DNA of 64,000 bases, taken from the NCBI RefSeq assembly GCF_032027425.1, contig NZ_JAVSJA010000001.1, positions 1,736,001 to 1,800,000 of the forward strand. The letters are read 5' to 3'. This DNA comes from Microcystis wesenbergii NRERC-220. Lineage in GTDB: Bacteria > Cyanobacteriota > Cyanobacteriia > Cyanobacteriales > Microcystaceae. How positions within the stretch are numbered: position 1 is the first letter of the stretch; the number at the start of each line of letters is the position of its first letter. The position numbers were made by a program, and so were the translations under genes. The notes below the pieces were generated by a model. The model searched no databases. It saw only the letters and a list, made by a program, of their open reading frames with translations, and was not told the origin of the DNA. Shown here in pieces: positions 34,760-44,823 of this stretch.

Positions 34760-37513
34760 ATGCCTTTAAGTTGGAATGAAATTAAAAATCGCGCCATCGC
34801 TTTTCAAAAAGAGTGGGAAGGAGAGACTTCAGAAAAAGCAGAATCTCAGTCTTTTTGGAATGATTTTTTTCATGTCTTTGGCATTTCACGGCGTAGGGTA
34901 GCCAGTTTTGAGCAACCGATAAAAAAAGCAGATAATAAACAGGGTTTTATTGATTTACTCTGGAAAGGGACGATTTTAGTTGAGCATAAATCGAAGGGGA
35001 AAGATTTAGAAAAAGCCCCACAACAGGCTAAGGATTATTTTCCCAATTTAAAGGAACATGAGTTACCGCGTTATATTTTAGTCTCGGATTTTCAACGGTT
35101 TAAATTATATGATTTAGATTCGGGGAATCAATGGGAATTTCAATTAAGTAATTTTGTTGATAATGTTCATTTGTTTGATTTTATTGCTGGTTACGAAAAA
35201 CGAGTTTATAAAGACGAAGATCCCGTCAATATTCAAGCGGCCGAGTTAATGGGAAAACTTCATGATTGCCTCAAAGAAATTGGTTATATGTGGCATAATT
35301 TAGAAGTTTATCTAGTGCGTTTATTATTTTGTTTATTTGCCGATGATACGGGTATTTTTAATAAGGGGATTTTCTGGGAATATATTGATCTACATACCAA
35401 GGAAGATGGCAGTGATTTGGCGATGCACATCGCTTATATTTTTCAGGTTTTGAATACACCAGAAGACAAAAGATTAAAAAATCTCGATGAGAATTTAACT
35501 CAATTTCCCTACATAAATGGCAAGTTATTCGAGGAGTCATTACCCTTAGCGGCTTTTGATAGCAAGATGCGAGTCATGTTATTAGAAGCTTGTGCTTTTG
35601 ATTGGGGAAAAATTTCCCCTGCTATTTTTGGCTCTATGTTTCAAGCGGTAATGAATCCAAAAGAGCGACGCAATTTAGGGGCGCATTATACCTCCGAGAA
35701 AAATATTCAAAAGGTGATTAAACCGTTATTTTTAGATGATTTATCCAGAGAATTTGAGAAGATTAAAGGCCATCGCAATAAATTACTAGAATTTCAGAAA
35801 AAGATTGCTAATTTATATTTTCTTGATCCTGCCTGTGGTTGCGGCAATTTTTTAATTATTACCTATCGGGAGTTACGCGATTTAGAGATTTTGGTATTAC
35901 AGGAGTTAGATAAAACGGGGCAGTTAGTAACAGATATTAGTACCATTATTCAGGTAGATGTAAATCAGTTTGCGGGTATTGAATACGATGAGTTTGCGGT
36001 GAGGGTGGCAGAGGTGGCGATGTGGTTAATTGATCATCAGATGAATGTTAAGGTTAGTAATACTTTTGGTCAGTATTTTGTGCGTTTACCATTAAAGAAA
36101 GCGGCAAAGATTGTTCATGGAAATGCCTTGCGGATTGATTGGGAAGAACTTATATCAAAAGAGAAGCTCAATTTTATTTTAGGGAATCCTCCTTTTGTGG
36201 GGAAACAGTTACAAAATGCCGACCAAAAGGCTGATATGAATCATGTTTTAGGGGACGTTAAAGGAGCAGGCGTTTTAGATTATGTGACGGCATGGTATAT
36301 TAAAGCGGCTGAATTTATTCAAAATAGTTTAATTCGTTGCGCTTTAGTTAGCACAAATTCTATTTCTCAGGGTGAACAAGTTGGTGTTCTTTGGCAAGAG
36401 CTTTATCAAAAATATAAAATAAAAATTCATTTTGCCCATCGAACTTTTAGCTGGAGTAATGAAGCAAAAGGAAACGCCGCAGTTCATTGTGTTATTATTG
36501 GTTTTGGGCTAGAAGATATTGACAATAAACGTATTTTTGATTATGCTGATATTAAAGGTGAACCAACAGAAAGAAAAGTTAAAAATATTAATCCTTACCT
36601 AGTTGAGGGTAATGACTTGGTAATTTTAAGTAGAAGAAAAACCATTTCATCTGTTCCAGACATAAACTTTGGAAGTATGCCAAACGATGGTGGGCATTTG
36701 ATTTTGACAGAAGAAGAGAAAAATGAACTTTTAAAAAATGAACCTGATGCTGATAAATGGATAAGACGCTATACAGGGGCGCAAGAATTTATTAATAGTT
36801 ATTCTCGTTATTGTCTTTGGCTTGTTAACATTCAACCTCAAGAATTAAAGAAGTCAAAAGAAATTTATAGAAGAGTTGAAGAAGTTAGAAAAGTGCGAAG
36901 TGAAAGCAATCGAAAAACCACTCAAGAATTATCTAAATTTCCAACTCTTTTTGGAGAAAATAGACAACCTGATACTAATTATTTACTTATTCCTGGTGTT
37001 TCATCAGAGAATAGAAAATATATTCCAACTGGATTTTTATCTCCTGATATAATTACAAGTAATTCATGTTTAATTATTCCTTATGCAACTCTTTATCATT
37101 TTGGTATCTTAACTTCAGAAATGCACATGGCATGGGTTAAATATGTTTGCGGAAGATTAAAAAGCGATTATCGTTATTCAAACACCATCGTTTATAATAA
37201 CTACCCCTTTCCAGAAAATATCACCGACAAACAAAAACAAACCGTCGAAACTTGCGCTCAAGCTGTGCTAGATACTAGGGTAAAATATCCTGATAGTAGC
37301 CTTGCGGATTTATACGATACCTTAACCATGCCTCCCGACTTGCTCAAAGCTCACCAAAAACTTGACAAAGCCGTTGATTTGTGTTATCGTCCCCAACCCT
37401 TTACCAGTGAATTAAACCGTATTGAATACCTCTTTGAACTCTATGAAAAATTAACCGCTCCCCTACTCCCTACCAGCAAACAAAAACCCTCGAAAAGAAA
37501 AAATCCTCAATAA
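34760..37513 (+). CDS. MmeI-like (Type IIL) restriction-modification enzyme
   Basis: The 917-residue single chain has an N-terminal PD-(D/E)XK nuclease with Asp65 and Glu75-His-Lys77 in GFIDLLWKGTILVEHKSKG, the D-x9-E-x-K spacing of MmeI. A helical spacer follows, then a gamma-class adenine methyltransferase with motif I FLDPACGCGNFLIITYREL (about residue 354) and motif IV NPPF (about 474), and a target-recognition region and C-terminal domain. MmeI-type enzymes methylate one strand and cut about 20 bases away. All key residues appear intact. The recognition site cannot be read from sequence. Confidence 0.88.
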   Translation: MPLSWNEIKNRAIAFQKEWEGETSEKAESQSFWNDFFHVFGISRRRVASFEQPIKKADNKQGFIDLLWKGTILVEHKSKGKDLEKAPQQAKDYFPNLKEHELPRYILVSDFQRFKLYDLDSGNQWEFQLSNFVDNVHLFDFIAGYEKRVYKDEDPVNIQAAELMGKLHDCLKEIGYMWHNLEVYLVRLLFCLFADDTGIFNKGIFWEYIDLHTKEDGSDLAMHIAYIFQVLNTPEDKRLKNLDENLTQFPYINGKLFEESLPLAAFDSKMRVMLLEACAFDWGKISPAIFGSMFQAVMNPKERRNLGAHYTSEKNIQKVIKPLFLDDLSREFEKIKGHRNKLLEFQKKIANLYFLDPACGCGNFLIITYRELRDLEILVLQELDKTGQLVTDISTIIQVDVNQFAGIEYDEFAVRVAEVAMWLIDHQMNVKVSNTFGQYFVRLPLKKAAKIVHGNALRIDWEELISKEKLNFILGNPPFVGKQLQNADQKADMNHVLGDVKGAGVLDYVTAWYIKAAEFIQNSLIRCALVSTNSISQGEQVGVLWQELYQKYKIKIHFAHRTFSWSNEAKGNAAVHCVIIGFGLEDIDNKRIFDYADIKGEPTERKVKNINPYLVEGNDLVILSRRKTISSVPDINFGSMPNDGGHLILTEEEKNELLKNEPDADKWIRRYTGAQEFINSYSRYCLWLVNIQPQELKKSKEIYRRVEEVRKVRSESNRKTTQELSKFPTLFGENRQPDTNYLLIPGVSSENRKYIPTGFLSPDIITSNSCLIIPYATLYHFGILTSEMHMAWVKYVCGRLKSDYRYSNTIVYNNYPFPENITDKQKQTVETCAQAVLDTRVKYPDSSLADLYDTLTMPPDLLKAHQKLDKAVDLCYRPQPFTSELNRIEYLFELYEKLTAPLLPTSKQKPSKRKNPQ

Positions 37514-37574
37514 CGAAGAAAGGAGACAGGAGACAGGAGACTCCGAGACAGGAGATTATTTTTATTTATTCTCC

Positions 37575-37635
37575 CCATCACCCCACACCCCACACCCCAC
37601 ACCCCACACCCCACTTCCCCACTTCCCCATCACCC
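37575..37635. repeat. C-rich heptamer tract (CACACCC type)
   Basis: Tandem CACCCCA/CACACCC units lie here, the reverse strand of the GGTGTAG/GGTGTGG family seen at 2380. It fills part of the gap between the MmeI-like gene and aspC. Confidence 0.8.
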
Positions 37636-37759
37636 CACACCCATCCCTAAGCGCCGCAATTCCGGAGATTATATAAAAAAACACCCAGAACAATCGAGGT
37701 GATGGACAATACTAAAGGTTGTGTAGGTCATCAGAAAAGCCCTTTCAGGGTAAAATACT

Positions 37760-38923
37760 ATGAAACTAGCGTCACGAGTCAATCAAGTCACCCCCTCCCT
37801 TACCCTAGCTATCGACTCTCTGGCCAAGGAAATGAAGAAAAACGGCGAAGATGTCTGTAGTTTTAGCGCCGGGGAGCCAGATTTCGACACACCCACTCAC
37901 ATCAGAGCTGCCGCGAAAAAGGCCCTCGATGAGGGAAAAACTCGCTACGGACCGGCTGCCGGGGAAGCGGGGTTAAGAAAAGCCATCGCCGAGAAATTGC
38001 TGCGGGATAATCAACTAGCATACAATGCCGATAATGTCATCGTCACCAATGGCGGTAAACAGTCTCTCTACAATCTAATCATGGCGTTAATTGAAGCGGG
38101 GGACGAAGTGATTATTCCCGCACCCTACTGGTTGAGTTATCCTGAAATGGTGACGTTAGCGGGAGGAACATCGGTTATCGTCAATACTAGCCTAGAGAAT
38201 CAGTATAAAATCACCCCCGAACAGCTAGAAGCGGCAATTACACCGAAAACTAAATTATTTGTTCTCAATTCTCCCTCTAATCCCACCGGCATTGTCTATA
38301 CTCCCGAAGAAATCGCAGCTTTAGCAAAAATTGTGGTTGAAAAGGATATTTTAGTGGTTTCTGATGAAATTTACGAGAAAATCCTCTATGATGGCGCAAT
38401 TCACCGCAGTATCGCTTCTTTTGGCCCAGAAATCTTTCAGCGCAGTATTATTAGTAATGGTTTTGCTAAAGCTTTCTCGATGACGGGGTGGCGCGTCGGT
38501 TATGTGGCAGCACCGGTGGAAATTGTCAAAGCTATGACTAAGATCCAAGGTCATAGTACCTCTAATGTCTGCACTTTTGCCCAATACGGTGCGATCGCTG
38601 CTTTGGAGAGTCCCCAAGATTGCATCGAGGAAATGGTCAAAGCTTTTAGCCAGCGCCGACAGTATATTTTAGAACGAGTGCGAGCAATCCCCGAACTCAA
38701 TTGTCCTACTCCCAACGGTGCTTTTTATTTGTTTATCGATATTAGTCAAACTGGTTTAAAATCCCGGTATTTTTGTCAGAAACTTCTCGAAACCCAAAAA
38801 GTAGCCGCTATCCCCGGTATTGCTTTCGGTGCCGATGATTGTATTCGTCTTTCCTATGCTACAGACCTAAAGACAATTGAAAAAGGATTCGATCGCATTG
38901 ATAAGTTTATCGGCACTTTGTAG
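37760..38923 (+). CDS. aspC: Aspartate aminotransferase, class I
   Basis: The 387-residue product starts [20 protein letters not shown]. It has [19 protein letters not shown] and the PLP lysine in [19 protein letters not shown] (about residue 234). It transfers amino groups between aspartate or glutamate and oxo-acids, a central nitrogen step. Length and motifs are normal for the Ib subgroup; some members of this group are prephenate transaminases. Confidence 0.92.
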   Translation: MKLASRVNQVTPSLTLAIDSLAKEMKKNGEDVCSFSAGEPDFDTPTHIRAAAKKALDEGKTRYGPAAGEAGLRKAIAEKLLRDNQLAYNADNVIVTNGGKQSLYNLIMALIEAGDEVIIPAPYWLSYPEMVTLAGGTSVIVNTSLENQYKITPEQLEAAITPKTKLFVLNSPSNPTGIVYTPEEIAALAKIVVEKDILVVSDEIYEKILYDGAIHRSIASFGPEIFQRSIISNGFAKAFSMTGWRVGYVAAPVEIVKAMTKIQGHSTSNVCTFAQYGAIAALESPQDCIEEMVKAFSQRRQYILERVRAIPELNCPTPNGAFYLFIDISQTGLKSRYFCQKLLETQKVAAIPGIAFGADDCIRLSYATDLKTIEKGFDRIDKFIGTL

Positions 38924-39012
38924 GATGATTACTGTATCTGTTAGGGTGAATTTTGTTCGCCCTTTTTTTTGGTTTTAACAGCCAATTATCTGTAATTTCT
39001 AGAGGTATTAAG

Positions 39013-39771
39013 ATGAGTGGGATCAAGTTAGAAGATATTAGGGAAATTACCAAGAATACTCAAGGAAAAGGATATTTAATTATCTTTAATGATAACAGAG
39101 TAATTATTTTATATAAAAAAAGAACTATTGCTGCTTTGCTAACTCTGATTAGGTATGGAGAAGGTTGTGAGAGCGATCTAACTAATGCGACCAATAATTT
39201 GCAAGAGATAAAAACTATACTCAAGGGTAAAATTCCTGAAAATTTAATTCAAGATTCCTATGCTGATGCTAATAAACCCTTTAGCGAACTTTGGAATGAA
39301 GAGGGATTTAATTTTATTTCTGATCCTCCAGGACAAAAAAGATTAGGCAGTCAAAAATATATTTTAGATAGTTCCGATCATCAACGACTTTTTACCACTA
39401 CTAAACCACCGATTAGAACACCTCCCTCATCCCTAATTCAGAGAAATATCTTAGAACAACAAAAAAATAAATGTAATTTTTGTGGCTCAATTCTTAAAAA
39501 GAAAGAAAATATCAATCAAAATACCTATGCTAGGGATCGAGTGCGTTTAGTTTGGGATCATCGGATTCCCGTAGAAAAAGGTGGAAATAGTGCCGATGAC
39601 AATTTTCAAGCTCTCTGCTTCTATTGTAATAAATGCAAATGGCAAATCTGTAATCTTTGTAACTATGCTCCTGATAAATGTTCAGAATGTGTCTTAGCTT
39701 TTCCTGAAGTAACTAAGATTATTTTCCCCAGTCAAGAAAATATTGAAGACCGGCTAAATCGAGCTAATTGA
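39013..39771 (+). CDS. HNH endonuclease, putative Type II restriction enzyme
   Basis: The 252-residue product starts at ATG 39013 (MSGIKLEDIREITKNTQGKG). Its C-terminal half has a zinc-binding CNFCGSI, an HNH core in VWDHRIPVEKGGNSADDNFQ with LCFYCNKCK, and more paired cysteines (CNLCNYAPDKCSEC). The convergent neighbour is a C5 DNA methyltransferase whose stop overlaps by eight bases, so this is most likely its cognate restriction enzyme. An upstream in-frame start at 38953 would add 20 residues. The N-terminal half matches no family that I recognise. Confidence 0.82.
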   Translation: MSGIKLEDIREITKNTQGKGYLIIFNDNRVIILYKKRTIAALLTLIRYGEGCESDLTNATNNLQEIKTILKGKIPENLIQDSYADANKPFSELWNEEGFNFISDPPGQKRLGSQKYILDSSDHQRLFTTTKPPIRTPPSSLIQRNILEQQKNKCNFCGSILKKKENINQNTYARDRVRLVWDHRIPVEKGGNSADDNFQALCFYCNKCKWQICNLCNYAPDKCSECVLAFPEVTKIIFPSQENIEDRLNRAN

Positions 39772-40804
39772 GTGATTTAGTAATATTTATACCAATATGT
39801 TTAATGACTGGGGGACAGACAGCGTTAGAAAGTTGTTTAATAGCAGCGGTGCGAGAAACAGGAAAATAATAATCATCGGGAAATCCCATTAATCTTTTTA
39901 TTTCTAAGAGACTTAAATGTCTTCTTTCCTTGCTATACACTGGAATCATGGCACCACCACCGCTAACACTAACCGCAAAAGTAGGAAAGGGTTTTTGGAT
40001 AGAAATTGCTCGGATGCCACTAGATCTCATTTGATAAATACAATTATCATAATCTACATTAACACTTGCCCTTTCAATACTTATTCTTGTTTTTGGCAGT
40101 TGAAAAGATAATTGTTCGGCAGTAATTCTGCCAGCATAATAATCAATATACTGCTGCCATTTTTCCGATATGGGAATTGAATAATCTCCCGGAACAATAA
40201 TTTTTTCAATACCCACTTCTGCATGGCAAGGTTGGGGAAATTGAAAGTTTTTAATTCCTAAATCCTTGCGGAAAGCCAATAAAAAAAAGCGAGGTCTTGA
40301 TTGAGGAATTTGGAAGTATTTACTATCGATAACTGCATAAAAAGCCAGATAATTTATTTCTTTTAACTGGATTAATATATCTTTTAATATCTGCCCTTGA
40401 TTTAAGCGCACGATATTACTAACATTTTCAAGAAAGATAACTTTAGGCTTTTTTTCATGGCAAATTCTGAGAATTTCCTGAATGGCTAGTCCGCGACTGT
40501 CTTGCCAACCTTTTTGTTGTCCTGCTCTGGAAAATGGCTGACAGGGAAATCCCCCACAAAAAACCTCAAAATCGGGAAGTAAGCTAGGAATTAAAGCTTC
40601 AACATCTTGCGGTTTTATGGATTCATGAAAATTGTGATTGTAGGTTTTCACACAATCTGGGTTATTTTCGTTGCTAAAAACACATTGCCAACCGATTTGT
40701 TCAAGACCGAGACGAAAGCCACCAATTCCCGCATAAAAATCGGCAAAAGTCAAGCAACTATGGGTAAAATTTTTGTTAGCTGGACGAATCGGTAACTGGT
40801 TCAT
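39764..40804 (-). CDS. DNA (cytosine-5-)-methyltransferase
   Basis: The 346-residue product has the ordered C5 motifs: I TFADFYAGIGGFRLGLEQIG, IV with the catalytic Cys in CGGFPCQPFSRAG, VI FLENVSNIVRL, VIII QSRPRFFLLAFR and X KQLSNAVCPPVIKHIG. It methylates cytosine in a fixed target. Its 3' end overlaps that of the HNH nuclease gene, a convergent pair. All catalytic motifs appear intact. Confidence 0.93.
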   Translation of the reverse strand: MNQLPIRPANKNFTHSCLTFADFYAGIGGFRLGLEQIGWQCVFSNENNPDCVKTYNHNFHESIKPQDVEALIPSLLPDFEVFCGGFPCQPFSRAGQQKGWQDSRGLAIQEILRICHEKKPKVIFLENVSNIVRLNQGQILKDILIQLKEINYLAFYAVIDSKYFQIPQSRPRFFLLAFRKDLGIKNFQFPQPCHAEVGIEKIIVPGDYSIPISEKWQQYIDYYAGRITAEQLSFQLPKTRISIERASVNVDYDNCIYQMRSSGIRAISIQKPFPTFAVSVSGGGAMIPVYSKERRHLSLLEIKRLMGFPDDYYFPVSRTAAIKQLSNAVCPPVIKHIGINITKSLN

Positions 40805-41088
40805 AATGTTGATTGAATAACCGAGAGTCTTATCTATTTTCTCAGATATTTTTGTACTAAATGCCCAGGGGGACAGATGGACAGACAGGGGGAGAATGTG
40901 ATTGACTTTCCCTAGGGGCTTTTGTTAAGTTACATTAAGCCCTAGAATAAAATCCTAGGGAGTTAGACGAAATTCTCTCGATCGCTCGGTCTTATCTGCT
41001 CCTAGCTGAGACAGAGAAAAGATAGCGCATCGAGAAACAGAAAACTTGAGCTACTCAAGCCTTCGTCAATACTGCTCTGTCATCTATC
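40805..41088. other. 284-bp gap upstream of the desaturase gene
   Basis: The gap contains the palindromic CCTAGGGGCTTTTGTTAAG with TTAAGCCCTAG and a second CCTAGGG at about 40955, a possible weak hairpin. The desaturase promoter must lie to the right. No gene is visible. Confidence 0.4.
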
Positions 41089-42141
41089 TTGAGTTATAAC
41101 CTAGTGTCCCAAACCCTACCTAAACCCTCCCTAAAAAGAGAATTTTTGCCATTTACCCTACAGGATGTCCGTCTAGCTATCCCGGCCCGTTGCTTCCAAT
41201 CAAGCGTTTTTCGCTCTTTAGCTTACTTTTTTTTTGATATTGGCATCATTACCCTGCTTTACTGGATAACTTACCAGATTAATCAAGCATGGTTCTTCCC
41301 CCTTTTTTGGTTTATGCAGGGAACCATGTTTTGGGCCTTATTTGTTGTCGGTCATGATTGCGGTCACGGTTCCTTTTCCCGTTATCGTTGGTTAAATAAC
41401 TTAATCGGTCATCTCAGTCATACTCCCATTCTCGTACCTTTCCACGGTTGGCGCATCAGTCATCGCACCCATCACGCTAATACCGGCAATATCGACACCG
41501 ATGAAAGTTGGTATCCCGTCACGGAAACCCAGTATAACAATATGGCTTGGTACGAAAAATTAGCTCGTTTTCAGCTAATTTTATTCGTTTACCCCCTCTA
41601 TCTTTTCCGTCGTTCCCCTAATAAACAGGGGTCCCATTTTATGCCCGAAAGCCCCCTCTTTCGCCCCTCGGAACGCTGGCAGGTACTGACTAGCACCGTT
41701 TGCTGTACCTTTATGTTAGGTCTATTAATCGGGGTGGGTATCAGCTACGGCTTTTGGTTTCTGTTTAACTACTACATCATGCCCTATATCGTCTTTGTGG
41801 TTTGGTTAGACCTGGTGACATTCCTACACCACACCGAAGATGATATTCCCTGGTATCGCGGTCAAGATTGGTACTTTCTCAAAGGGGCGCTTTCTACCAT
41901 CGATCGCGATTATGGCATCTTTAATCCCATCCATCACCAAATTGGTACTCACGTCGCCCATCACATTTTTATCACTATTCCCCACTATCATCTCCAAGAA
42001 GCAACCGAGGCTATCCGTCCCGTCTTAGGAGACTATTATCGCGTCTCGAAAGAACCGATTTTCAAGTCTCTCTGGCGGTCCTACCGCAATTGTCATTTTG
42101 TCAGTGACCAAGGCAGTAAGGTTTTTTACCGCAAAAACTAA
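41089..42141 (+). CDS. desB: Omega-3 acyl-lipid desaturase DesB
   Basis: The 350-residue membrane di-iron desaturase has the three histidine boxes HDCGH, HRTHH and HVAHH, with the DesB-typical blocks NLIGHLSHTPILVPFHGWRI and LVTFLHHTEDDIPWYRGQDW. DesB introduces the omega-3 (delta-15) double bond into glycerolipid acyl chains and is cold-induced in other cyanobacteria. The start is TTG at 41089; no better ATG precedes the conserved region. It is a monocistronic-looking gene. Confidence 0.93.
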   Translation: MSYNLVSQTLPKPSLKREFLPFTLQDVRLAIPARCFQSSVFRSLAYFFFDIGIITLLYWITYQINQAWFFPLFWFMQGTMFWALFVVGHDCGHGSFSRYRWLNNLIGHLSHTPILVPFHGWRISHRTHHANTGNIDTDESWYPVTETQYNNMAWYEKLARFQLILFVYPLYLFRRSPNKQGSHFMPESPLFRPSERWQVLTSTVCCTFMLGLLIGVGISYGFWFLFNYYIMPYIVFVVWLDLVTFLHHTEDDIPWYRGQDWYFLKGALSTIDRDYGIFNPIHHQIGTHVAHHIFITIPHYHLQEATEAIRPVLGDYYRVSKEPIFKSLWRSYRNCHFVSDQGSKVFYRKN

Positions 42142-42279
42142 TCCTATCTTAGTTATGAGGGGGAAACGGCAGAAAAATCCCCCTCCTCCTCTCACACCGA
42201 GACAGCAGAAATCAACCCAGTTGGGTTAGAGGATTTAGCTGACTTGAAAACAGCCTATCCGCTCCCTAGTCGGCAATAA

Positions 42280-42352
42280 CGGGTACGGTAGGGATCGAAC
42301 CTACAACCGTCCGCTTAGAAGGCGGATGCTCTATCCATTGAGCTACGTACCC
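42280..42352 (-). tRNA. tRNA-Arg (anticodon TCT)
   Basis: The minus strand folds as a complete cloverleaf with acceptor stem GGGTACG/CGTACCC, anticodon loop CTTCTAA and T-arm GGTTCGATCC. The anticodon TCT reads AGA/AGG arginine codons. The 3' CCA is not encoded. Confidence 0.95.
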
Positions 42353-42421
42353 AAGAAAGCACAATTATAGATCATACTTCCAAACGTGACAAGTGGTAGG
42401 ACTGATTTTCGCCGTCCAAGC

Positions 42422-43564
42422 CTAATGATGATGGTGATGTCCGTGGTGGTGATGATGGTGATCGGAATGAATGTGAGGAATTGTTACAGAACTATTGACA
42501 GATAAAGCCTCTTGTGATATCAAAGCTTCGATATGTTCCCGGGCCCAATCGGCAGCCATCTGGCAAAATTCGGGGTTATCGTTGACACAGGCCATCTGCA
42601 CATAATTAACTTGGTCGTGTTTGCGGCGTAAAGCTTCGATAATATGCTCCACATCCAGTAAAGTTTCGTGATTTTCCGTAGCAAAGCCAATCGGCATGAA
42701 AATTAAGGCTTTTGCCCCCAATTCGATTAAATTCTTCGCCGCTAACTCTGCATTCGGTTGCGTCCATTTAATTAAGGGGGTTTGGTGATTTAACCAACCC
42801 ACAGAAATCAAGGGATAACGATAGATTAATTTTTCCCGGACCAACTCGTATAAAGCTTGACTTTCATCGATTCCTGACGTAAATCCCTTAGCTTCGTGGG
42901 GACAACCGTGATTCATCAAAATAATGCCAATTTGCGAGGGAAGACAGCTACTAGCTACCTCGGCAGCGATTTTTTCTTCCACTAACCGCGCCATTAAATC
43001 TATATAAGCGGGTTGGTTATAAAACGAGGGAATATAGCGCAATCCTTTGACCCAATGTTCCCCCGTTTGTCCTTGAGCTAAAGCTTTGTTAACTTGTTCG
43101 ATCGCAATGCCACTGGTAAAGATAGAATCAACAACGAGGAGAGGATAGATCAAAATTTTCTCGAATCCCCGATCGCGGATTTCCGTTAATACTTGTGCCG
43201 GTAAAAAAGGCGCGCAGAAGTTAAACGCTTTGAATACCTCCACCCGATTACCCCATTTTGCCTGTAAATTGCGCTCGATTTCCTGTCTTTGATGCTCGAA
43301 AATGTGGTTATGGGGCGAAATAAAGTGATTATGCTGGTGCTGCCATTCGTGTAGGTCAAATATGGCCAATAATTTCGCTAGGGGAGGATAAACCCAAGTC
43401 GGTACAGGAGCGAACTTAGCCGTCAGCAGATTTAAGGCCTGTTCATTATAGTTGGCAAAGTCCTCGTAACTCTCCACTTCCCCGTATCCCATCAATAATA
43501 CCGCCACTCGATCGCTGTGGTTGTGGGTAGCGGCTAACTGTTGTTGATCTGAAATGGCAACCAC
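42422..43564 (-). CDS. Ferrochelatase-like protein with histidine-rich C-terminus
   Basis: The 380-residue product resembles HemH-type class II chelatases: N-terminal RVAVLLMGYGEVESYEDFAN, IGIILMNHGCPHEAKGF (equivalent to the SAHGVP active-site strand) and MPIGFATENHETLLDVEHI. It lacks the CAB-like membrane tail of typical cyanobacterial ferrochelatase. It ends in a 15-residue tail with 13 histidines or so (HSDHHHHHHGHHHHH), which suggests metal binding. It may be a second ferrochelatase or a chelatase for another metal. The gene stands alone beside tRNA-Arg. Confidence 0.8.
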   Translation of the reverse strand: MVAISDQQQLAATHNHSDRVAVLLMGYGEVESYEDFANYNEQALNLLTAKFAPVPTWVYPPLAKLLAIFDLHEWQHQHNHFISPHNHIFEHQRQEIERNLQAKWGNRVEVFKAFNFCAPFLPAQVLTEIRDRGFEKILIYPLLVVDSIFTSGIAIEQVNKALAQGQTGEHWVKGLRYIPSFYNQPAYIDLMARLVEEKIAAEVASSCLPSQIGIILMNHGCPHEAKGFTSGIDESQALYELVREKLIYRYPLISVGWLNHQTPLIKWTQPNAELAAKNLIELGAKALIFMPIGFATENHETLLDVEHIIEALRRKHDQVNYVQMACVNDNPEFCQMAADWAREHIEALISQEALSVNSSVTIPHIHSDHHHHHHGHHHHH

Positions 43565-43762
43565 GTTTTTAACCCCGATTTTCTAAGTGAAAAACGCTAT
43601 ATCACTGGGATAGTAGCACTTTTCTATCCTATCCCCTAGCACGGGATAGACCGCTAAAAATTTATAACCTCTACAGAATCATACGGATTGCTTATCATCC
43701 TGATTAATAAAACGAGATGTAAAGAAACTTTAAATAATGTTAAGATCGTTGCAGTCCCACCT

Positions 43763-44521
43763 ATGAGAGATATGACAGCAGGCGTGTTTGGTAGCTTACC
43801 TTTTCCCAATCAGAGCGGCGATCAACTCATCAGTAAAGTGGTGAGTGCTGCGATCGCTGCATTATTCAAACGCACAGGCAAGCTGACAGCGACTGTCCGC
43901 GCCGAACCCGTAGCCAAATTACTGCAAGGCAGTATCGACGGTTTTGACTTTATCGGTCAGTCGATGCTGATGTACAATGGCCTACGCATCGAAGCCATGG
44001 AATTGTATGTGCAAGCGGTGGCGATCGATTTTAGTGCCATTTTTACCGGACAGGTGAAACTCCGTCAACCGACGCGAGCCACTTTGCGGGTAGTTTTAAC
44101 GGAAGAAGACTTAACCACCTCTTTTAATACACCTTTTATTGTCGAAAAACTGCAAAGATTAGAGTACGAAGGTAAATCAATTCACTGTCAGAACACGGAA
44201 TTAATTCTCAATGACGATAAAACTTTAACTCTGAAAAGTCTAATTAAATTGGGAGAAGAAGAACCAATTCTTCTAGAAATGACCACTGCTGTGGTTGTGG
44301 AAGAACGGCGAAAAATTCAATTTGTCGAGGTGGTTTACCAAGGCGACGAAAGATCGAAAGCTTTAGGAGAAGCTTTAATCAGCCATGTTAACAACCTTAT
44401 GGATTTAGATAAATTTGCTCTCGATGGTACTCAATTAAGAGTCGATCGACTACGTTTAAAAGATAAACAGATTATCTTTTATGGTATCGCCGATATCGAG
44501 CGTTTTCCCCAAAGAAAATAG
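43763..44521 (+). CDS. DUF2993 (LmeA-like) protein
   Basis: The 252-residue product starts at ATG 43763 (MRDMTAGVFGSLPFPNQSGD) or 43772. It has the DUF2993 order: LISKVVSAAIAALFKRTGKL, LLQGSIDGFDFIGQSMLMYN and TRATLRVVLTEEDLTTSFNT. The family contains mycobacterial LmeA, a lipomannan elongation factor, and its fold is predicted to bind lipids. Its cyanobacterial role is unknown. The track of codons upstream to 43688 has no start support. Confidence 0.82.
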   Translation: MRDMTAGVFGSLPFPNQSGDQLISKVVSAAIAALFKRTGKLTATVRAEPVAKLLQGSIDGFDFIGQSMLMYNGLRIEAMELYVQAVAIDFSAIFTGQVKLRQPTRATLRVVLTEEDLTTSFNTPFIVEKLQRLEYEGKSIHCQNTELILNDDKTLTLKSLIKLGEEEPILLEMTTAVVVEERRKIQFVEVVYQGDERSKALGEALISHVNNLMDLDKFALDGTQLRVDRLRLKDKQIIFYGIADIERFPQRK

Positions 44522-44537
44522 GCAGGGTTTTTGGCTT

Positions 44538-44768
44538 TTAATCGTGCTTGTGGTGACAGGGAGGCACAGGATCGTAACCTCCGGGGTGAAAAGGATGACA
44601 ACGGAGAATACGCTTAATTGCCAACCAAGAACCGCGCACCACACCAAAGCGCTCGATCGCTTCCATGGCATACTGGGAACAGGTGGGTTGAAAACGACAG
44701 GAAGGGGGAAAGAGCGGCGAAATAAACCGTCGATATCCCTTAATTAAACCAATAAAAATTCCTTTCAT
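44538..44768 (-). CDS. yidD: Membrane protein insertion efficiency factor YidD
   Basis: The 76-residue product starts at ATG 44768 ([20 protein letters not shown]). It has the YidD signature [19 protein letters not shown] and [17 protein letters not shown]. YidD is a small amphipathic protein that assists YidC-mediated insertion. A start at 44777 would add three residues. It is convergent with the DUF2993 gene, with 16 bases between stops. Confidence 0.93.
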   Translation of the reverse strand: MKGIFIGLIKGYRRFISPLFPPSCRFQPTCSQYAMEAIERFGVVRGSWLAIKRILRCHPFHPGGYDPVPPCHHKHD

Positions 44769-44823
44769 CAATGTCACCTCGATCGCCTAAACTAAATAGA
44801 TAGTCAATTTTCGCTTTTGCCAC

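Noticed and set aside
44456-44747. ORFs on both strands over yidD
   Set aside because: The YidD signature on the minus strand is clear, and the others are shadows.
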